Shown: piece by piece, positions 49,635 through 59,102 of the stretch | Numbering within the stretch: position 1 is the first letter of the stretch | Layout of the letters: every line of letters starts with the position of its first letter | Source of the DNA: Mycolicibacter engbaekii | GTDB lineage: Bacteria > Actinomycetota > Actinomycetes > Mycobacteriales > Mycobacteriaceae | Reading direction: 5' to 3' | DNA length: 64,000 nucleotides | NCBI RefSeq assembly: GCF_002101585.1 | Contig: NZ_LQOT01000076.1 | Location: 1 to 64,000, forward strand | The notes under the pieces: generated by a model | The model's input: only the letters and a program-made list of their open reading frames with translations | The model's database searches: none | What the model was told of the DNA's origin: nothing | Program-made: the position numbers and the translations under genes

Positions 49635-50687
49635 TCAGGGCTGCCGTAACGACGCCGTGTCGATGACGAAGCGGTAGCGCACGTCGGACGCCAGCACCCG
49701 CTCGTAGGCGGTGTTGATGTAGTCCGGTTCGATCACCTCGATCTCGGGCTGCACGCCGTGCTGGGCGCAGAAGTTCAGCATCTCCTGGGTCTCGGCGATG
49801 CCGCCGATCAACGACCCCGTCACGCTGCGCCGCATTCTGACCAGCGGACTGGGCGGCACCGTCAGCGCCTGCTCGGGCATGCCCAGTTCGACCAGCGTGC
49901 CGTCCAGGGTCAGCAGATTCAGGTAGGCGCCCAGGTCGAGGCTGGCCGAGACGGTGTTCAAGATGACGTCGAACCGGTTGCGCAGGTCCTTGAACGTCTG
50001 CCGGTCGCTTGTGGCGTGGTAGTGCCGCGCGCCCAATCGCAGACCGTCCTCCATCTTCTTCAGCGACTGCGACAGCACCGTGACCTCGGCTCCCATCGCG
50101 GCGCCGAGTTTGACGGCCATGTGCCCGAGCCCGCCGAGTCCGATGACAGCGATTCGCTTGCCGGGCCCCACATTCCAGTGCCGCAGCGGCGAATACGTGG
50201 TCACTCCCGCGCAGAGCAGCGGGGCGGCGGCGTCCAGGGGAATCTCGTCCGGGATGCTCAACACGTAGTTCTCGTCGACGACGATCGAGCCGCTGTAGCC
50301 GCCCTGCGTGGGCTGACCATCGCGGCCGACGCCGGCGTAGGTGCCGATCATCCCGCCGCCGGTGCAGTATTGCTCAAGTCCGGCTTGGCAGTTGGCGCAC
50401 TCGCGGCAGGAGTCGACGAAGCAGCCGACGCCGACCCGGTCGCCCACCCGGAACTTCGTGACTTCCGGCCCGACGGCGGTGACGATCCCGGCGATCTCGT
50501 GGCCCGGAACCACCGGATATTGCGGAAGGCCCCACTCGCCTTTGACGGTGTGGATGTCGGAGTGGCAGATGCCGGCGAAGGCGATGTCGAACGCCACGTC
50601 GTGCGGTCCGGGATCCCGGCGGGTAATGGTGGTCCTGGTCAGCGGTGTATCCGGCGCGGTGGCGGCGTAGGCGGAAACGGTGGGCAT
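49635..50687 (-). CDS. adhC: NADP-dependent alcohol dehydrogenase AdhC
   Basis: A 350-residue zinc alcohol dehydrogenase of the cinnamyl/YahK type, orthologue of Rv3045 by position and length (346 aa). Catalytic zinc ligands are in GICHSDIH and GHEIAG; the structural zinc Cys cluster is CRECANCQAGLEQYC; the cofactor motif is GLGGLGHMAVK. The frame is open to 50774; ATG 50687 is the natural start. fecB lies upstream on the same strand as in M. tuberculosis, with a 102-base gap that contains TAGACT as a possible promoter. Confidence 0.95.
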   Translation of the reverse strand: MPTVSAYAATAPDTPLTRTTITRRDPGPHDVAFDIAFAGICHSDIHTVKGEWGLPQYPVVPGHEIAGIVTAVGPEVTKFRVGDRVGVGCFVDSCRECANCQAGLEQYCTGGGMIGTYAGVGRDGQPTQGGYSGSIVVDENYVLSIPDEIPLDAAAPLLCAGVTTYSPLRHWNVGPGKRIAVIGLGGLGHMAVKLGAAMGAEVTVLSQSLKKMEDGLRLGARHYHATSDRQTFKDLRNRFDVILNTVSASLDLGAYLNLLTLDGTLVELGMPEQALTVPPSPLVRMRRSVTGSLIGGIAETQEMLNFCAQHGVQPEIEVIEPDYINTAYERVLASDVRYRFVIDTASLRQP

Positions 50688-50789
50688 AGCCGAAAAACCC
50701 TCTTCACATCTGTGCGGGTATCGAAAAAAATAGTCTAACGAAGTTTTCTGGGCGCCCCGGGTGAGTCCGGTCACCGCCCGCAGTGGCTG

Positions 50790-51875
50790 CTAGTTGATCG
50801 GCGCATTCGCCCAACGCAGATCCTCGACCACGCCACGCGCGGCGATCGGTCCCTGCCCGGTCTGCCACACCTCGTTGTTGACCACGAACACCCGGCTGTC
50901 GCGGGTGGCGCCCAGCCGCCGCCAGGCGACACTGTCGAACACCGTGGCGGCGCGGGCCTTGGCCGCCGGTGAGGTGAACGACACGTAGACGATGTCGCCG
51001 TCTGCCGCGGAGAAGTCGGCCCGGCCGGCCAGATCGCCCTCGCCGGCGGAGAGGTCGAGGTAGGGACGGTCGGTGAACCGCTGCAGCGGCGGCCGATCCA
51101 CTCCGACGGCCTTGAGCACGCTGGCGGCGAAACCCGACGCCCCGTACACCCGCACGCTGTCGTCGGTGAGCGCAACCACCGAGACCTGGAAGTGGGTGGC
51201 GTCGCTGACCTCGCGGGTCTCGGCGGCGTCCGCGCCAAACCTCTCGAGCACCTCCTCGGCGGCGCCGGCGCGCGCGGTCGCAGCGCCGACACCGCGGACA
51301 TCGTCCTCCCAGGCCGCGCCCGGCGTCCCGGTGAACACGGTGGGGGCGATCGCGGCGAGTTCGGCGTAGCCGGGCGTGCGGCCCTCGGCGCCCAGGATCA
51401 GATCCGGGCGCAGGGCGGCGATCGCGTCGGTGTCCGGCTTGCTGTCCGAGCCCACCGCCGGCACAGCGTGCAGCAGCGCGCCCAAATAGGAGGGCTGGCC
51501 GTCCGCGCCGTCGGCCACGGCTGCGCCGACGACCCGGGACTGCAGACCCAGCGCGCACAGCGTGTCGAGCTGGCCCGCGGCGAGCACCACGATGCGCTCC
51601 GCGTCCTCGGGAACTTCGACGCTGGGCGGTTCCACCCCGGCGGCGTTGTGGACCCAGCGCAGCGACGGCCCGGGGTCGGGGCGGGCCGGGTCTGCCGCGC
51701 AGGCCTCGTCAGGACGGCGATCATTGCCGAGCACGCCGGCCCCGGCGACCATCGTGGTGGTGGTCGCCGTCGAGCTCGGGGCGGTCTGCGTCCCGTCGCC
51801 GCCGCAGCCGGCGGCCGTGAGCAAGGTCACGATCAGTGCTGATGCGGACGTCGCCCGCCGGTCCACCCTGGTCAC
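50790..51875 (-). CDS. fecB: Siderophore/iron-binding lipoprotein FecB
   Basis: A 361-residue periplasmic-binding lipoprotein, orthologue of Rv3044 by synteny. The lipobox is LLTAAGC with Cys at residue 24. A Thr/Ser-rich linker is followed by a TroA/FepB-type fold: ERIVVLAAGQLDTLCALGL, DAIAALRPDLILG and YLDLSAGEGDLAGRADF. In M. tuberculosis FecB is linked to heme/siderophore uptake and envelope integrity. No permease genes are adjacent. It diverges from ctaD. Confidence 0.93.
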   Translation of the reverse strand: MTRVDRRATSASALIVTLLTAAGCGGDGTQTAPSSTATTTTMVAGAGVLGNDRRPDEACAADPARPDPGPSLRWVHNAAGVEPPSVEVPEDAERIVVLAAGQLDTLCALGLQSRVVGAAVADGADGQPSYLGALLHAVPAVGSDSKPDTDAIAALRPDLILGAEGRTPGYAELAAIAPTVFTGTPGAAWEDDVRGVGAATARAGAAEEVLERFGADAAETREVSDATHFQVSVVALTDDSVRVYGASGFAASVLKAVGVDRPPLQRFTDRPYLDLSAGEGDLAGRADFSAADGDIVYVSFTSPAAKARAATVFDSVAWRRLGATRDSRVFVVNNEVWQTGQGPIAARGVVEDLRWANAPIN

Positions 51876-52013
51876 GCGGTGACGTTAACACCCAGGGCGC
51901 GGCGCCCCCAGGGCAGACGAATACGACAGTTTGTAGGAGGCCTATACCGGCCCGATGGCGACCGGGGTTAGGATTCGAACAAGTTTCCCGGGTTGCCCAT
52001 GTTTGGAGGAATC

Positions 52014-53738
52014 TTGACCGCCGAAGCACCCCCGCGCGCAGAACTCGAGGCCAGTCGGCCCTTCCCTGCGCGGATGGGCCCCAAGGGCAGTCTGATCTAC
52101 AAGCTGATCACCACCACCGATCACAAGCTGATCGGCATCATGTACTGCGTCGCCTGCATGGCCTTCTTCTTCATCGGCGGCCTGCTGGCGCTGCTGATGC
52201 GTACCGAGTTGGCGGTGCCGGGCCTGCAGTTCCTGTCCAACGAGCAGTTCAACCAGCTGTTCACCATGCACGGCACGGTAATGCTGCTGTTCTACGCCAC
52301 CCCGATCGTGTTCGGATTCGCCAACCTGGTCCTGCCGCTGCAGATCGGCGCCCCGGACGTGGCCTTCCCGCGTCTGAACGCGTTCTCGTTCTGGCTGTTC
52401 CTGTTCGGCGCCACCATCGCGCTGGCCGGCTTCATCACCCCGGGCGGCGCCGCTGACTTCGGCTGGACGGCCTACACCCCGCTGAGCGACGCGGTGCACT
52501 CACCGGGCGCCGGCGGCGACCTGTGGATCATGGGTCTGGCCGTCGGTGGTCTGGGCACCATCCTGGGTGGGGTGAACATGATCACCACGGTGGCGTGCAT
52601 GCGCGCCCCCGGCATGACGATGTTCCGGCTGCCGATCTTCACCTGGAACATCCTGGTCACCTCGATCCTGGTGCTGATCGTCTTCCCGCTGCTGACCGCG
52701 GCACTGTTCGGCCTCGCCGTCGATCGGCACCTGGGTGGGCACGTCTACGACTCCGCCAACGGCGGCGTGCTGTTGTGGCAGCACCTGTTCTGGTTCTTCG
52801 GCCACCCCGAGGTGTACATCATCGCGCTGCCGTTCTTCGGCATCGTCAGTGAAGTGTTCCCGGTCTTCTCCCGCAAGCCGATCTTCGGCTACGTCACCCT
52901 CGTGTACGCGACGCTGAGCATCGCCGGGTTGTCTGTCGCGGTGTGGGCGCACCACATGTACGCCACCGGTGCGGTGCTGCTGCCGTTCTTCTCGCTGCTG
53001 ACCCTGATGATCGCCATCCCGACCGGCCTGAAGTTCTTCAACTGGATCGGCACCATGTGGCGGGGCCAGTTGACCTTCGAGACGCCGATGCTGTTCGCGC
53101 TGGGCTTCATCATCACGTTCCTGGCCGGTGGTCTGACCGGCGTGATGCTGGCCAGCCCGCCGCTGGACTTCCACGTCAGCGACAGCTACTTCCTGATCGC
53201 GCACTTCCACTACGTGCTGTTCGGCACCATCGTGTTCGCGACCTTCTCCGGGATTTACTTCTGGTTCCCGAAGATGACCGGCCGGCTGCTCGACGAACGG
53301 CTCGGGAAGCTGCACTTCTGGCTGACCTTCATCGGCTTCCACACCACGTTCCTGATCCAGCACTGGCTGGGCAACATGGGCATGCCGCGCCGCTACGCGG
53401 ACTACCTGCCCACCGACGGCTTCACCTCGTTGAACATCGTGTCGACCGTCGGCGCGTTCATCCTGGGCTCGTCGATGATCGCCTTCACCTGGAACGTGTT
53501 CAAGAGCTGGCGTTACGGCGAGGTCGTCACCGTCGACGACCCGTGGGGCTACGGCAACTCCCTGGAGTGGGCGACCAGTTGCCCGCCGCCTCGGCACAAC
53601 TTCACCGAGCTGCCCCGGATCCGTTCGGAGCGTCCCGCGTTCGAGCTGCACTACCCGCACATGATCGATCGGCTGCGGGCCGAGGCACACGTCGGCCGTC
53701 ACCCCGGCGACGAAGTGTACGAACCCGCGAACGCTTGA
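52014..53738 (+). CDS. ctaD: Cytochrome c oxidase subunit I (aa3-type) CtaD
   Basis: A 574-residue 12-helix heme-copper oxidase subunit of the bcc-aa3 branch, reducing O2. Cu-B/active-site His-Tyr are in FWFFGHPEVYI, further His in WAHHMY, and heme ligands in FTMHGTVMLLF and YFLIAHFHYVLFGT. By comparison with M. tuberculosis CtaD (TAEAPP...) the start is TTG 52014, three bases after a perfect GGAGGA site; the upstream frame to 51993 is not needed. It is followed after a hairpin by serB2, as in M. tuberculosis. Confidence 0.97.
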   Translation: MTAEAPPRAELEASRPFPARMGPKGSLIYKLITTTDHKLIGIMYCVACMAFFFIGGLLALLMRTELAVPGLQFLSNEQFNQLFTMHGTVMLLFYATPIVFGFANLVLPLQIGAPDVAFPRLNAFSFWLFLFGATIALAGFITPGGAADFGWTAYTPLSDAVHSPGAGGDLWIMGLAVGGLGTILGGVNMITTVACMRAPGMTMFRLPIFTWNILVTSILVLIVFPLLTAALFGLAVDRHLGGHVYDSANGGVLLWQHLFWFFGHPEVYIIALPFFGIVSEVFPVFSRKPIFGYVTLVYATLSIAGLSVAVWAHHMYATGAVLLPFFSLLTLMIAIPTGLKFFNWIGTMWRGQLTFETPMLFALGFIITFLAGGLTGVMLASPPLDFHVSDSYFLIAHFHYVLFGTIVFATFSGIYFWFPKMTGRLLDERLGKLHFWLTFIGFHTTFLIQHWLGNMGMPRRYADYLPTDGFTSLNIVSTVGAFILGSSMIAFTWNVFKSWRYGEVVTVDDPWGYGNSLEWATSCPPPRHNFTELPRIRSERPAFELHYPHMIDRLRAEAHVGRHPGDEVYEPANA

Positions 53739-53756
53739 TGATCCTCGGGCAGAGGC

Positions 53757-53779
53757 GGCGCCCGGCTCAGCCGGGCGCC
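53757..53779 (+). terminator. Hairpin between ctaD and serB2
   Basis: GGCGCCCG (53757-53764) pairs with CGGGCGCC (53772-53779) around a 7-base loop, eight bases before the serB2 GTG. There is no T-run; it may attenuate or stabilise the transcript rather than end it. Confidence 0.55.
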
Positions 53780-53787
53780 CGCCAGGG

Positions 53788-55020
53788 GTGAGCGCGCCCA
53801 AGGTGCCGGTGCTGATCACCGTCACCGGTGTCGATCAGCCTGGCGTGACATCGGCCCTCTTCGAGGTGCTGTCGCGTTACCAGGTGGAGTTGCTCAACGT
53901 CGAGCAGGTGGTGGTCCGCGGTCGGCTGACCCTGGGCGTGCTGGTCTCGGTGACGCCGGACGTGGCGGACGGGACGGCGCTGGCCGACGACGTCACCGCG
54001 GCGATTCACGGCGTCGGCCTCGACGTCACCATCCAGCGCGGCGACGACGCGCCGATCATCGCCGCGCCGTCCACACATCGCATCGTCGTGCTGGGCCGGC
54101 CGGTGGCTGCCACCGCGCTGGGGGCGCTGGCCCACGAGATCGCCGAGATCGATGCGAACATCGACATGATCCGGGGCGTTTCCGACTACCCGGTGACCGG
54201 CCTGGAACTGCGGATCTCGGTTCCCGACGGCAGCGCCGGGCGGTTGCAGACCGCGCTGAGCAAAGTCGCCGCCCAACAGCAGGTCGACGTGGCGTTCCAG
54301 GACGCCAGCCTGTCGCGCCGGACCAAGCGGCTGATCGTGTTCGACGTCGACTCCACCCTGATCCAGGGCGAGGTCATCGAGATGCTGGCCGAGCGGGCCG
54401 GCGCCGGGGACGCAGTGGCCGCGATCACCGAGGCCGCCATGCGCGGCGAGCTCGACTTCGCCGAGTCGCTGCACCACCGGGTGTCGACGCTGGCCGGCCT
54501 GCCCGCCAGTGTCGTCGACGAGGTGGCCGCGCAGATCGAGCTGACGCCCGGGGCGCGCACCACCGTGCGCACCCTGCGCCGGCTTGGCTTCAAATGCGGG
54601 GTGGTCTCCGGTGGTTTCCGCCAGGTGATCGAGCCGCTGGCCGCCGACCTTCAGCTGGACTTTGTGGCGGCCAACGAGCTTGAGATCGTGGACGGCAAAC
54701 TCACCGGACGGGTCACCGGCGCCGTGGTGGACCGGGCCGGCAAGGCCGAGGCGCTGCGCGAGTTCGCCGCCCAGATGGGCGTGCCGCTGGAGCAGACCGT
54801 GGCCGTCGGCGATGGCGCCAACGACATCGACATGCTGTCCACCGCGGGGCTGGGCGTGGCCTTCAACGCCAAGCCGGCGTTGCGTGAGATCGCCGACGCG
54901 TCCCTGAGTTACCCGTACCTGGACACCGTGCTGTTCCTGCTCGGGGTCACCCGGGCAGAGATCGAGGCAGCCGACGCCCACGACGGCGTGCTGCGCCGGG
55001 TCGAGATCCCGCCGGCCTAG
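53788..55020 (+). CDS. serB2: Phosphoserine phosphatase SerB2
   Basis: A 410-residue enzyme dephosphorylating phosphoserine to serine. Two N-terminal ACT domains (about residues 5-80 and 90-170; VLITVTGVDQPGVTSALF and RIVVLGRPVAATALGALAHEIAEI) bind serine as feedback regulator. The HAD domain has the nucleophile motif FDVDSTLIQGE, SGGF in CGVVSGGFRQVI, Lys in AGKAEAL and VGDGANDIDML. The layout equals M. tuberculosis Rv3042c. Start GTG 53788. Confidence 0.97.
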   Translation: MSAPKVPVLITVTGVDQPGVTSALFEVLSRYQVELLNVEQVVVRGRLTLGVLVSVTPDVADGTALADDVTAAIHGVGLDVTIQRGDDAPIIAAPSTHRIVVLGRPVAATALGALAHEIAEIDANIDMIRGVSDYPVTGLELRISVPDGSAGRLQTALSKVAAQQQVDVAFQDASLSRRTKRLIVFDVDSTLIQGEVIEMLAERAGAGDAVAAITEAAMRGELDFAESLHHRVSTLAGLPASVVDEVAAQIELTPGARTTVRTLRRLGFKCGVVSGGFRQVIEPLAADLQLDFVAANELEIVDGKLTGRVTGAVVDRAGKAEALREFAAQMGVPLEQTVAVGDGANDIDMLSTAGLGVAFNAKPALREIADASLSYPYLDTVLFLLGVTRAEIEAADAHDGVLRRVEIPPA

Positions 55021-55029
55021 CCTGGCGCG

Positions 55030-56415
55030 TTACAGCAACGCCCCGATCAACGCCAACGGCAGGAGCCCGGCGGTGGCGGCGAGCGGTAACCCGATGGCGT
55101 CGAGGAGGTCGCCGTCGGCGATCTCGGACATGAAGACGTTGTAGCTGTACTCGGGCAGCGTGAACAGCAAGGCGCTGAGAACGTCCAGCGGCGGGTAGCC
55201 CGTATGCGGCGGGAAGGATCCGAAGAGGTCGTCCCACGTGGTGGGCACCGTGACTCCGAAAGAGGTCTCTCCGCCGTCCAGGACGCCGCCCAGGCTCGCC
55301 AACTGTTCGGCCCACTCCGGCAATGAATAGACGTAGTTGGCGGGATCCATCAAGGTGTTGAAGGCGTCGGTGATGCCCTTTTGCACGCCGTCGAACAGTG
55401 CTTGCGGAACCTGCTGCAGGACACTGAAGTCGGGCAGGACTCCGATGCCGGTGGGGGTGTCGGCGAATCCCGGGCTCCAGCCGTGCTCGATGTTGCCGTA
55501 TCCCAGATTCACCAGCACTCGCAGTGCCGGATCAAGTAGATCGACCAGCGGGTTGCCGATGTAGGGCAGCAGCTGCAGCGGAGCCAGCAGCGGCAACGTG
55601 CTGGAGGGGATCATGTAGTAGTCGGTCAAGAGATCCGGGCTCGAAGTGGGAAGTGGTACCGCGTTTGCGATGTCCTCGGGACTGAGCCCCAGATAGGTCG
55701 TGTGCGCGAAGATGATGCCCATCACGGCGTTGATGGTGGACAAGAAGTTGATCGGATACTGCGGAAAATTGGCGAAACCGTCGTACTCGTTGGTGTAGAC
55801 GGTGGTGGGGAAGAGATTGGCGGGCGCTGCGCCACTGAATGTCATTCCGAGGCTGGGTATTTCCGGGTACGTCCCTGTCGGAACGTCGAAGCGGGCCAGC
55901 ATGCCGCCGTTGGGAAGGCTCTCGTTGCCGATCAGCACGAAGTGCACGTATTCGCTGGGCACACCCTGGTCGGCGAGTTGTTGCATGAGTAGCGACGAGA
56001 TCACCGCGCTTTGCGACCACCCGAACACCACGACGGGGTTGTCGGCGTCGACCTGACCGCCGGCGATCTGGTCGAGGATCGCTGCCTGCAGGATCTGGCT
56101 GCCTTCTTCCACCGAACTGTCGAAAGTCCCGGTGAACGCACCCAGGAACGGGTACAGCGTTTCGGGGGTGGTCAGAATCTGGGTGGTGCCGGTGAAGCCG
56201 AGGGGCGCCAGGTAGAGCTCGTTGACCAGGTCCGCGTAGCCGGGGCCGGGCGTGGGCATGCCGCTGCCGCCCATGATCAGCGCGTTCCCGCCGCCCAGCG
56301 GCGACCCGGCGCCGGTGAGCTGGACCGCCGGCGCGGCGGCGCCCGCAGGGGAGGGGCAGACGATGAGACCGGCGCTGATAAGCCCGACCGCGAGAGCACT
56401 GGAAATACGGACCAT
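55030..56415 (-). CDS. Secreted PE-PPE domain hydrolase
   Basis: A 461-residue exported protein. A Sec signal peptide (RISSALAVGLISAGLIVCPSPAGAAA) precedes a PE-PPE domain (alpha/beta hydrolase, cutinase-like) with the nucleophile elbow VVVFGWSQSA and the typical ...GGSGMPTPGPGYADLVNELYL start. There is no PE or PPE N-terminal domain, so it goes by Sec rather than ESX. The C-terminus is hydrophobic (GLPLAATAGLLPLALIGALL), perhaps a membrane anchor. Esterase or lipase activity is likely. AGGGAG precedes the ATG. Confidence 0.9.
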   Translation of the reverse strand: MVRISSALAVGLISAGLIVCPSPAGAAAPAVQLTGAGSPLGGGNALIMGGSGMPTPGPGYADLVNELYLAPLGFTGTTQILTTPETLYPFLGAFTGTFDSSVEEGSQILQAAILDQIAGGQVDADNPVVVFGWSQSAVISSLLMQQLADQGVPSEYVHFVLIGNESLPNGGMLARFDVPTGTYPEIPSLGMTFSGAAPANLFPTTVYTNEYDGFANFPQYPINFLSTINAVMGIIFAHTTYLGLSPEDIANAVPLPTSSPDLLTDYYMIPSSTLPLLAPLQLLPYIGNPLVDLLDPALRVLVNLGYGNIEHGWSPGFADTPTGIGVLPDFSVLQQVPQALFDGVQKGITDAFNTLMDPANYVYSLPEWAEQLASLGGVLDGGETSFGVTVPTTWDDLFGSFPPHTGYPPLDVLSALLFTLPEYSYNVFMSEIADGDLLDAIGLPLAATAGLLPLALIGALL

Positions 56416-56460
56416 CGAAGCTCCCTGGAATTAACCCTAAGCATTGATGAGTGCGATCCA

Positions 56461-56474
56461 TGTAACACGTTACA
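56461..56474. promoter_or_regulatory. Perfect palindrome TGTAACACGTTACA
   Basis: A 14-base perfect palindrome (TGTAAC-AC-GTTACA) in the divergent region between the PE-PPE hydrolase and the ABC ATPase gene, about 46 bases from the hydrolase start. It has the form of a TetR-family operator. No TetR gene is adjacent. Confidence 0.6.
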
Positions 56475-56578
56475 ACAGGGCCACGGGGGGTTACCGGCAA
56501 GAACATCGATCGAAAATGCACCGTGGCTGTCGTACCCCGGTCGGTCGGCACGCAGCCGGCATACGGCACGATAGGGCC

Positions 56579-57433
56579 GTGCCCGATACCGGATCTTCCG
56601 CTCCCGCAACCGGGGCCGACCAGGATCTGTTGATCCAGTTCGAGGGCGTTTCGCTGTGCCGTGACGGACGTACCCTGGTGGGCCCGCTGGACTGGTCGGT
56701 CGAGCTCGACGAGCGCTGGGTGATCATCGGCCCCAACGGCGCGGGCAAGACCTCGTTGCTGCGGATCGCTGCTGCCAGCGAGCACCCCTCCTCGGGCGTG
56801 GCTTACGTGTTGGGTGAGCGGCTCGGCCGGGTCGACACCACCGAGCTGCGGGCCCGGGTCGGCCTGAGCTCGGCAGCCCTGGCGCAGCGGATACCGGGTG
56901 GGGAGACGGTCAGCGACTTGGTCATTTCGGCCGGCTACGCGGTGCTCGGGCGGTGGCGGGAGCGCTACGACGCCGTCGATCATGAGCGGGCGGTCGACAT
57001 GCTGGAGAGCCTGGGCGCCGAGCACCTGGCCGATCGCACGTACGGCACGCTGTCCGAAGGCGAGCGCAAGCGGGTGCTGATCGCCCGGGCGCTGATGACC
57101 GACCCCGAGCTGCTGCTGCTCGACGAGCCCGCGGCGGGCCTGGATCTGGGTGGTCGGGAAGAGCTGGTGGCCCGCCTGGCGGATCTGGCCGCTGATCCCG
57201 ACGCGCCCGCGATCGTGCTGGTAACCCACCACGTCGAGGAGATCCCGGTCGGCTTCACCCACTGCCTGTTGCTGGCCGAGGGCCGCGCCGTGGCATCCGG
57301 TCTGCTCGACGAGGTGCTCACCGCCGAAAACCTGTCGGCCACTTACGGGCAGTCGATCTCGCTCGACGTCATCGACGGGCGTTACTTCGCGCGCCGGACC
57401 CGCAGCCGAGCAGCCCACCGGAGGCGCGCATGA
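56579..57433 (+). CDS. ABC transporter ATP-binding protein (Rv3041c-like)
   Basis: A 284-residue ABC ATPase with Walker A IIGPNGAGKTSLL, signature LSEGERKRVL, Walker B LLLLDEPAAGLDLGG and His in LVTHHVEEI. The fold resembles ModF/YlmA-like soluble ABC proteins; no permease is encoded nearby, so transport is not certain. GTG 56579 matches the start expected from Rv3041c. The ATGA overlap with the NUDIX gene shows a tight operon. Confidence 0.92.
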   Translation: MPDTGSSAPATGADQDLLIQFEGVSLCRDGRTLVGPLDWSVELDERWVIIGPNGAGKTSLLRIAAASEHPSSGVAYVLGERLGRVDTTELRARVGLSSAALAQRIPGGETVSDLVISAGYAVLGRWRERYDAVDHERAVDMLESLGAEHLADRTYGTLSEGERKRVLIARALMTDPELLLLDEPAAGLDLGGREELVARLADLAADPDAPAIVLVTHHVEEIPVGFTHCLLLAEGRAVASGLLDEVLTAENLSATYGQSISLDVIDGRYFARRTRSRAAHRRRA

Positions 57434-58254
57434 CCCAACACCCGCCACCACCGTTACCCGCGCGGCCTGCCGCGACGGTGATGTTGGTGCGTGAGGGCGC
57501 GGCGGCCGCCGGCGGGAGCGCTCTCGAGGTGTTCCTGATGCGCCGCCATGCCGCGATGCATTTTGCCGCCGGGGTGATGGTGTTTCCCGGCGGGGGAGTC
57601 GACGACCGCGACCGCAGTGCCGAAATCGCCTGGCACGGACCGGGTCCGGACTGGTGGGCGCAGCGCTTCGGGGTGGACACCGACCTGGCGGCCGCCCTGG
57701 TATGTGCTGCCGCACGCGAGACCTTCGAGGAATCCGGGGTGCTGTTCGCCGGTCCCGCCGATGATTCCGGGCGCGTTGTCTGCGACGCTTCGGTCTACGC
57801 CGACGCCCGTCGAGCGCTGACCGCCGGGGAGCTCTCGTTCGCCGATTTCCTGAACGCCGAGAAGCTGATCCTGCATGCCGAGTTGCTGCGGCCCTGGGCG
57901 AACTGGGTGACCCCGGAGGCGGAACGCACCCGACGCTACGACACCTACTTTTTCGTGGGCGCTCTGCCGGTCGGTCAGCGCGCGGACGGGGAGAACACCG
58001 AGGCCGACCGGGCGGGTTGGCTCACCCCGGAGGCGGCGATCGAAGACTTCGCCGCGGGAAACAGCTTTTTGCTGCCGCCGACCTGGACGCAGCTGGATTC
58101 GCTGGTGGGCCGCAGCGTCGAGGCGGTGATGACGGTGGAGCGCCAGATCGTGGTGGTGCAGCCGGACCTGGCTCGCCGCGGCGATAACTGGGAGATCGAA
58201 TTCTTCAATTCCGAGCGGTACAACGCGGCTCGCGGGAAGAGGTGGCCCGGGTGA
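57430..58254 (+). CDS. NUDIX hydrolase (Rv3040c-like)
   Basis: A 274-residue NUDIX-superfamily protein. It has the extended N-terminal beta sheet (TVMLVREG...LEVFLMRRHAAMHFAAGVMVFPGGGVDD) and the catalytic helix with RETFEESGVLF; the Glu pair is intact but the box is looser than the consensus, as in the NUDT7/19-type group acting on CoA esters. Its neighbours (enoyl-CoA hydratase) agree with a CoA-related role, by inference. It overlaps both neighbours (ATGA and GTGA). Confidence 0.9.
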   Translation: MTQHPPPPLPARPAATVMLVREGAAAAGGSALEVFLMRRHAAMHFAAGVMVFPGGGVDDRDRSAEIAWHGPGPDWWAQRFGVDTDLAAALVCAAARETFEESGVLFAGPADDSGRVVCDASVYADARRALTAGELSFADFLNAEKLILHAELLRPWANWVTPEAERTRRYDTYFFVGALPVGQRADGENTEADRAGWLTPEAAIEDFAAGNSFLLPPTWTQLDSLVGRSVEAVMTVERQIVVVQPDLARRGDNWEIEFFNSERYNAARGKRWPG

Positions 58255-59006
58255 GCGAATTCGTCACGGTGCACAGTGGCGCCGAGGAACCCGGGGTGGC
58301 CACCCTGCTGGTGTCCCGGGCGCCGACCAACGCCATGACCCGGCAGGTCTACCGGGAGATCGCCGCGGCGGCAGCCGAGGTATCCGAACGCGACGACATT
58401 GCCGCGGTGGTGCTCTACGGGGGCCACGAGATCTTCTGCGCCGGCGACGATGTCCCGGAGCTGCGCACGTTGATCGCCACGGAGGCCGAGGTGTTCGCCC
58501 GGGTGCGCCACGATGCGGTGCAGGCCGTGGCGGCCATCGGAAAGCCGACGGTGGCGGCCATCACCGGCTATGCGCTGGGAAGTGGTCTGGCGCTGGCGCT
58601 GGCCGCCGATTGGCGCGTCTGCGGCGACAACGTCAAGTTCGGGGCGACCGAGATTCTGGCCGGGCTCGTTCCCGACGGCGGCGGCCTGGCGCGCCTGGCC
58701 GGCACCATCGGGGCGAGCCGTGCCAAGGAGCTGGCGTACAGCGGGCGGTTCTTCGACGCCGAAGAGGCGCTGGCCCTGGGTCTGGTGGAACAGATGGTCG
58801 CTCCGGACGGGGTCTACGAGGCGGCGATGGCCTGGGCGCGCCAGTTCGTGGGCGCTCCGGCACGCGCGCTCGCCGCGGTCAAGGCCTCAGTCGATGCGGT
58901 GGGCGCACCGATGGAGCGGGCGTTGGCAGACCAGCGCCGGTACGCCGAGGTGTTCGGCGCCGGCAACTCGCCGGGCGAAGATCAGCGGGCGACACCGGAG
59001 TCATAA
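58251..59006 (+). CDS. echA17: Enoyl-CoA hydratase EchA17
   Basis: A 251-residue crotonase-fold enzyme, orthologue of Rv3039c by position. The CoA-binding and oxyanion regions are GGHEIFCAGDDVPELR and AITGYALGSGLALALAADWRV; Glu in FGATEILAGLVPDGGGLARL fits one catalytic acid. GTG 58251 overlaps the NUDIX stop (GTGA); GTG 58242 is an alternative. It hydrates 2-trans-enoyl-CoA in beta-oxidation. Confidence 0.94.
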   Translation: MSEFVTVHSGAEEPGVATLLVSRAPTNAMTRQVYREIAAAAAEVSERDDIAAVVLYGGHEIFCAGDDVPELRTLIATEAEVFARVRHDAVQAVAAIGKPTVAAITGYALGSGLALALAADWRVCGDNVKFGATEILAGLVPDGGGLARLAGTIGASRAKELAYSGRFFDAEEALALGLVEQMVAPDGVYEAAMAWARQFVGAPARALAAVKASVDAVGAPMERALADQRRYAEVFGAGNSPGEDQRATPES

Positions 59007-59102
59007 GGGCCACTACGGCCGATTTTCATACTCTTATCAGCTAACGTACAGTTCGCGGCGAAGCCATCGCCGGCACCCGTGTGACCCCGTGAGGAATAGG
59101 CC

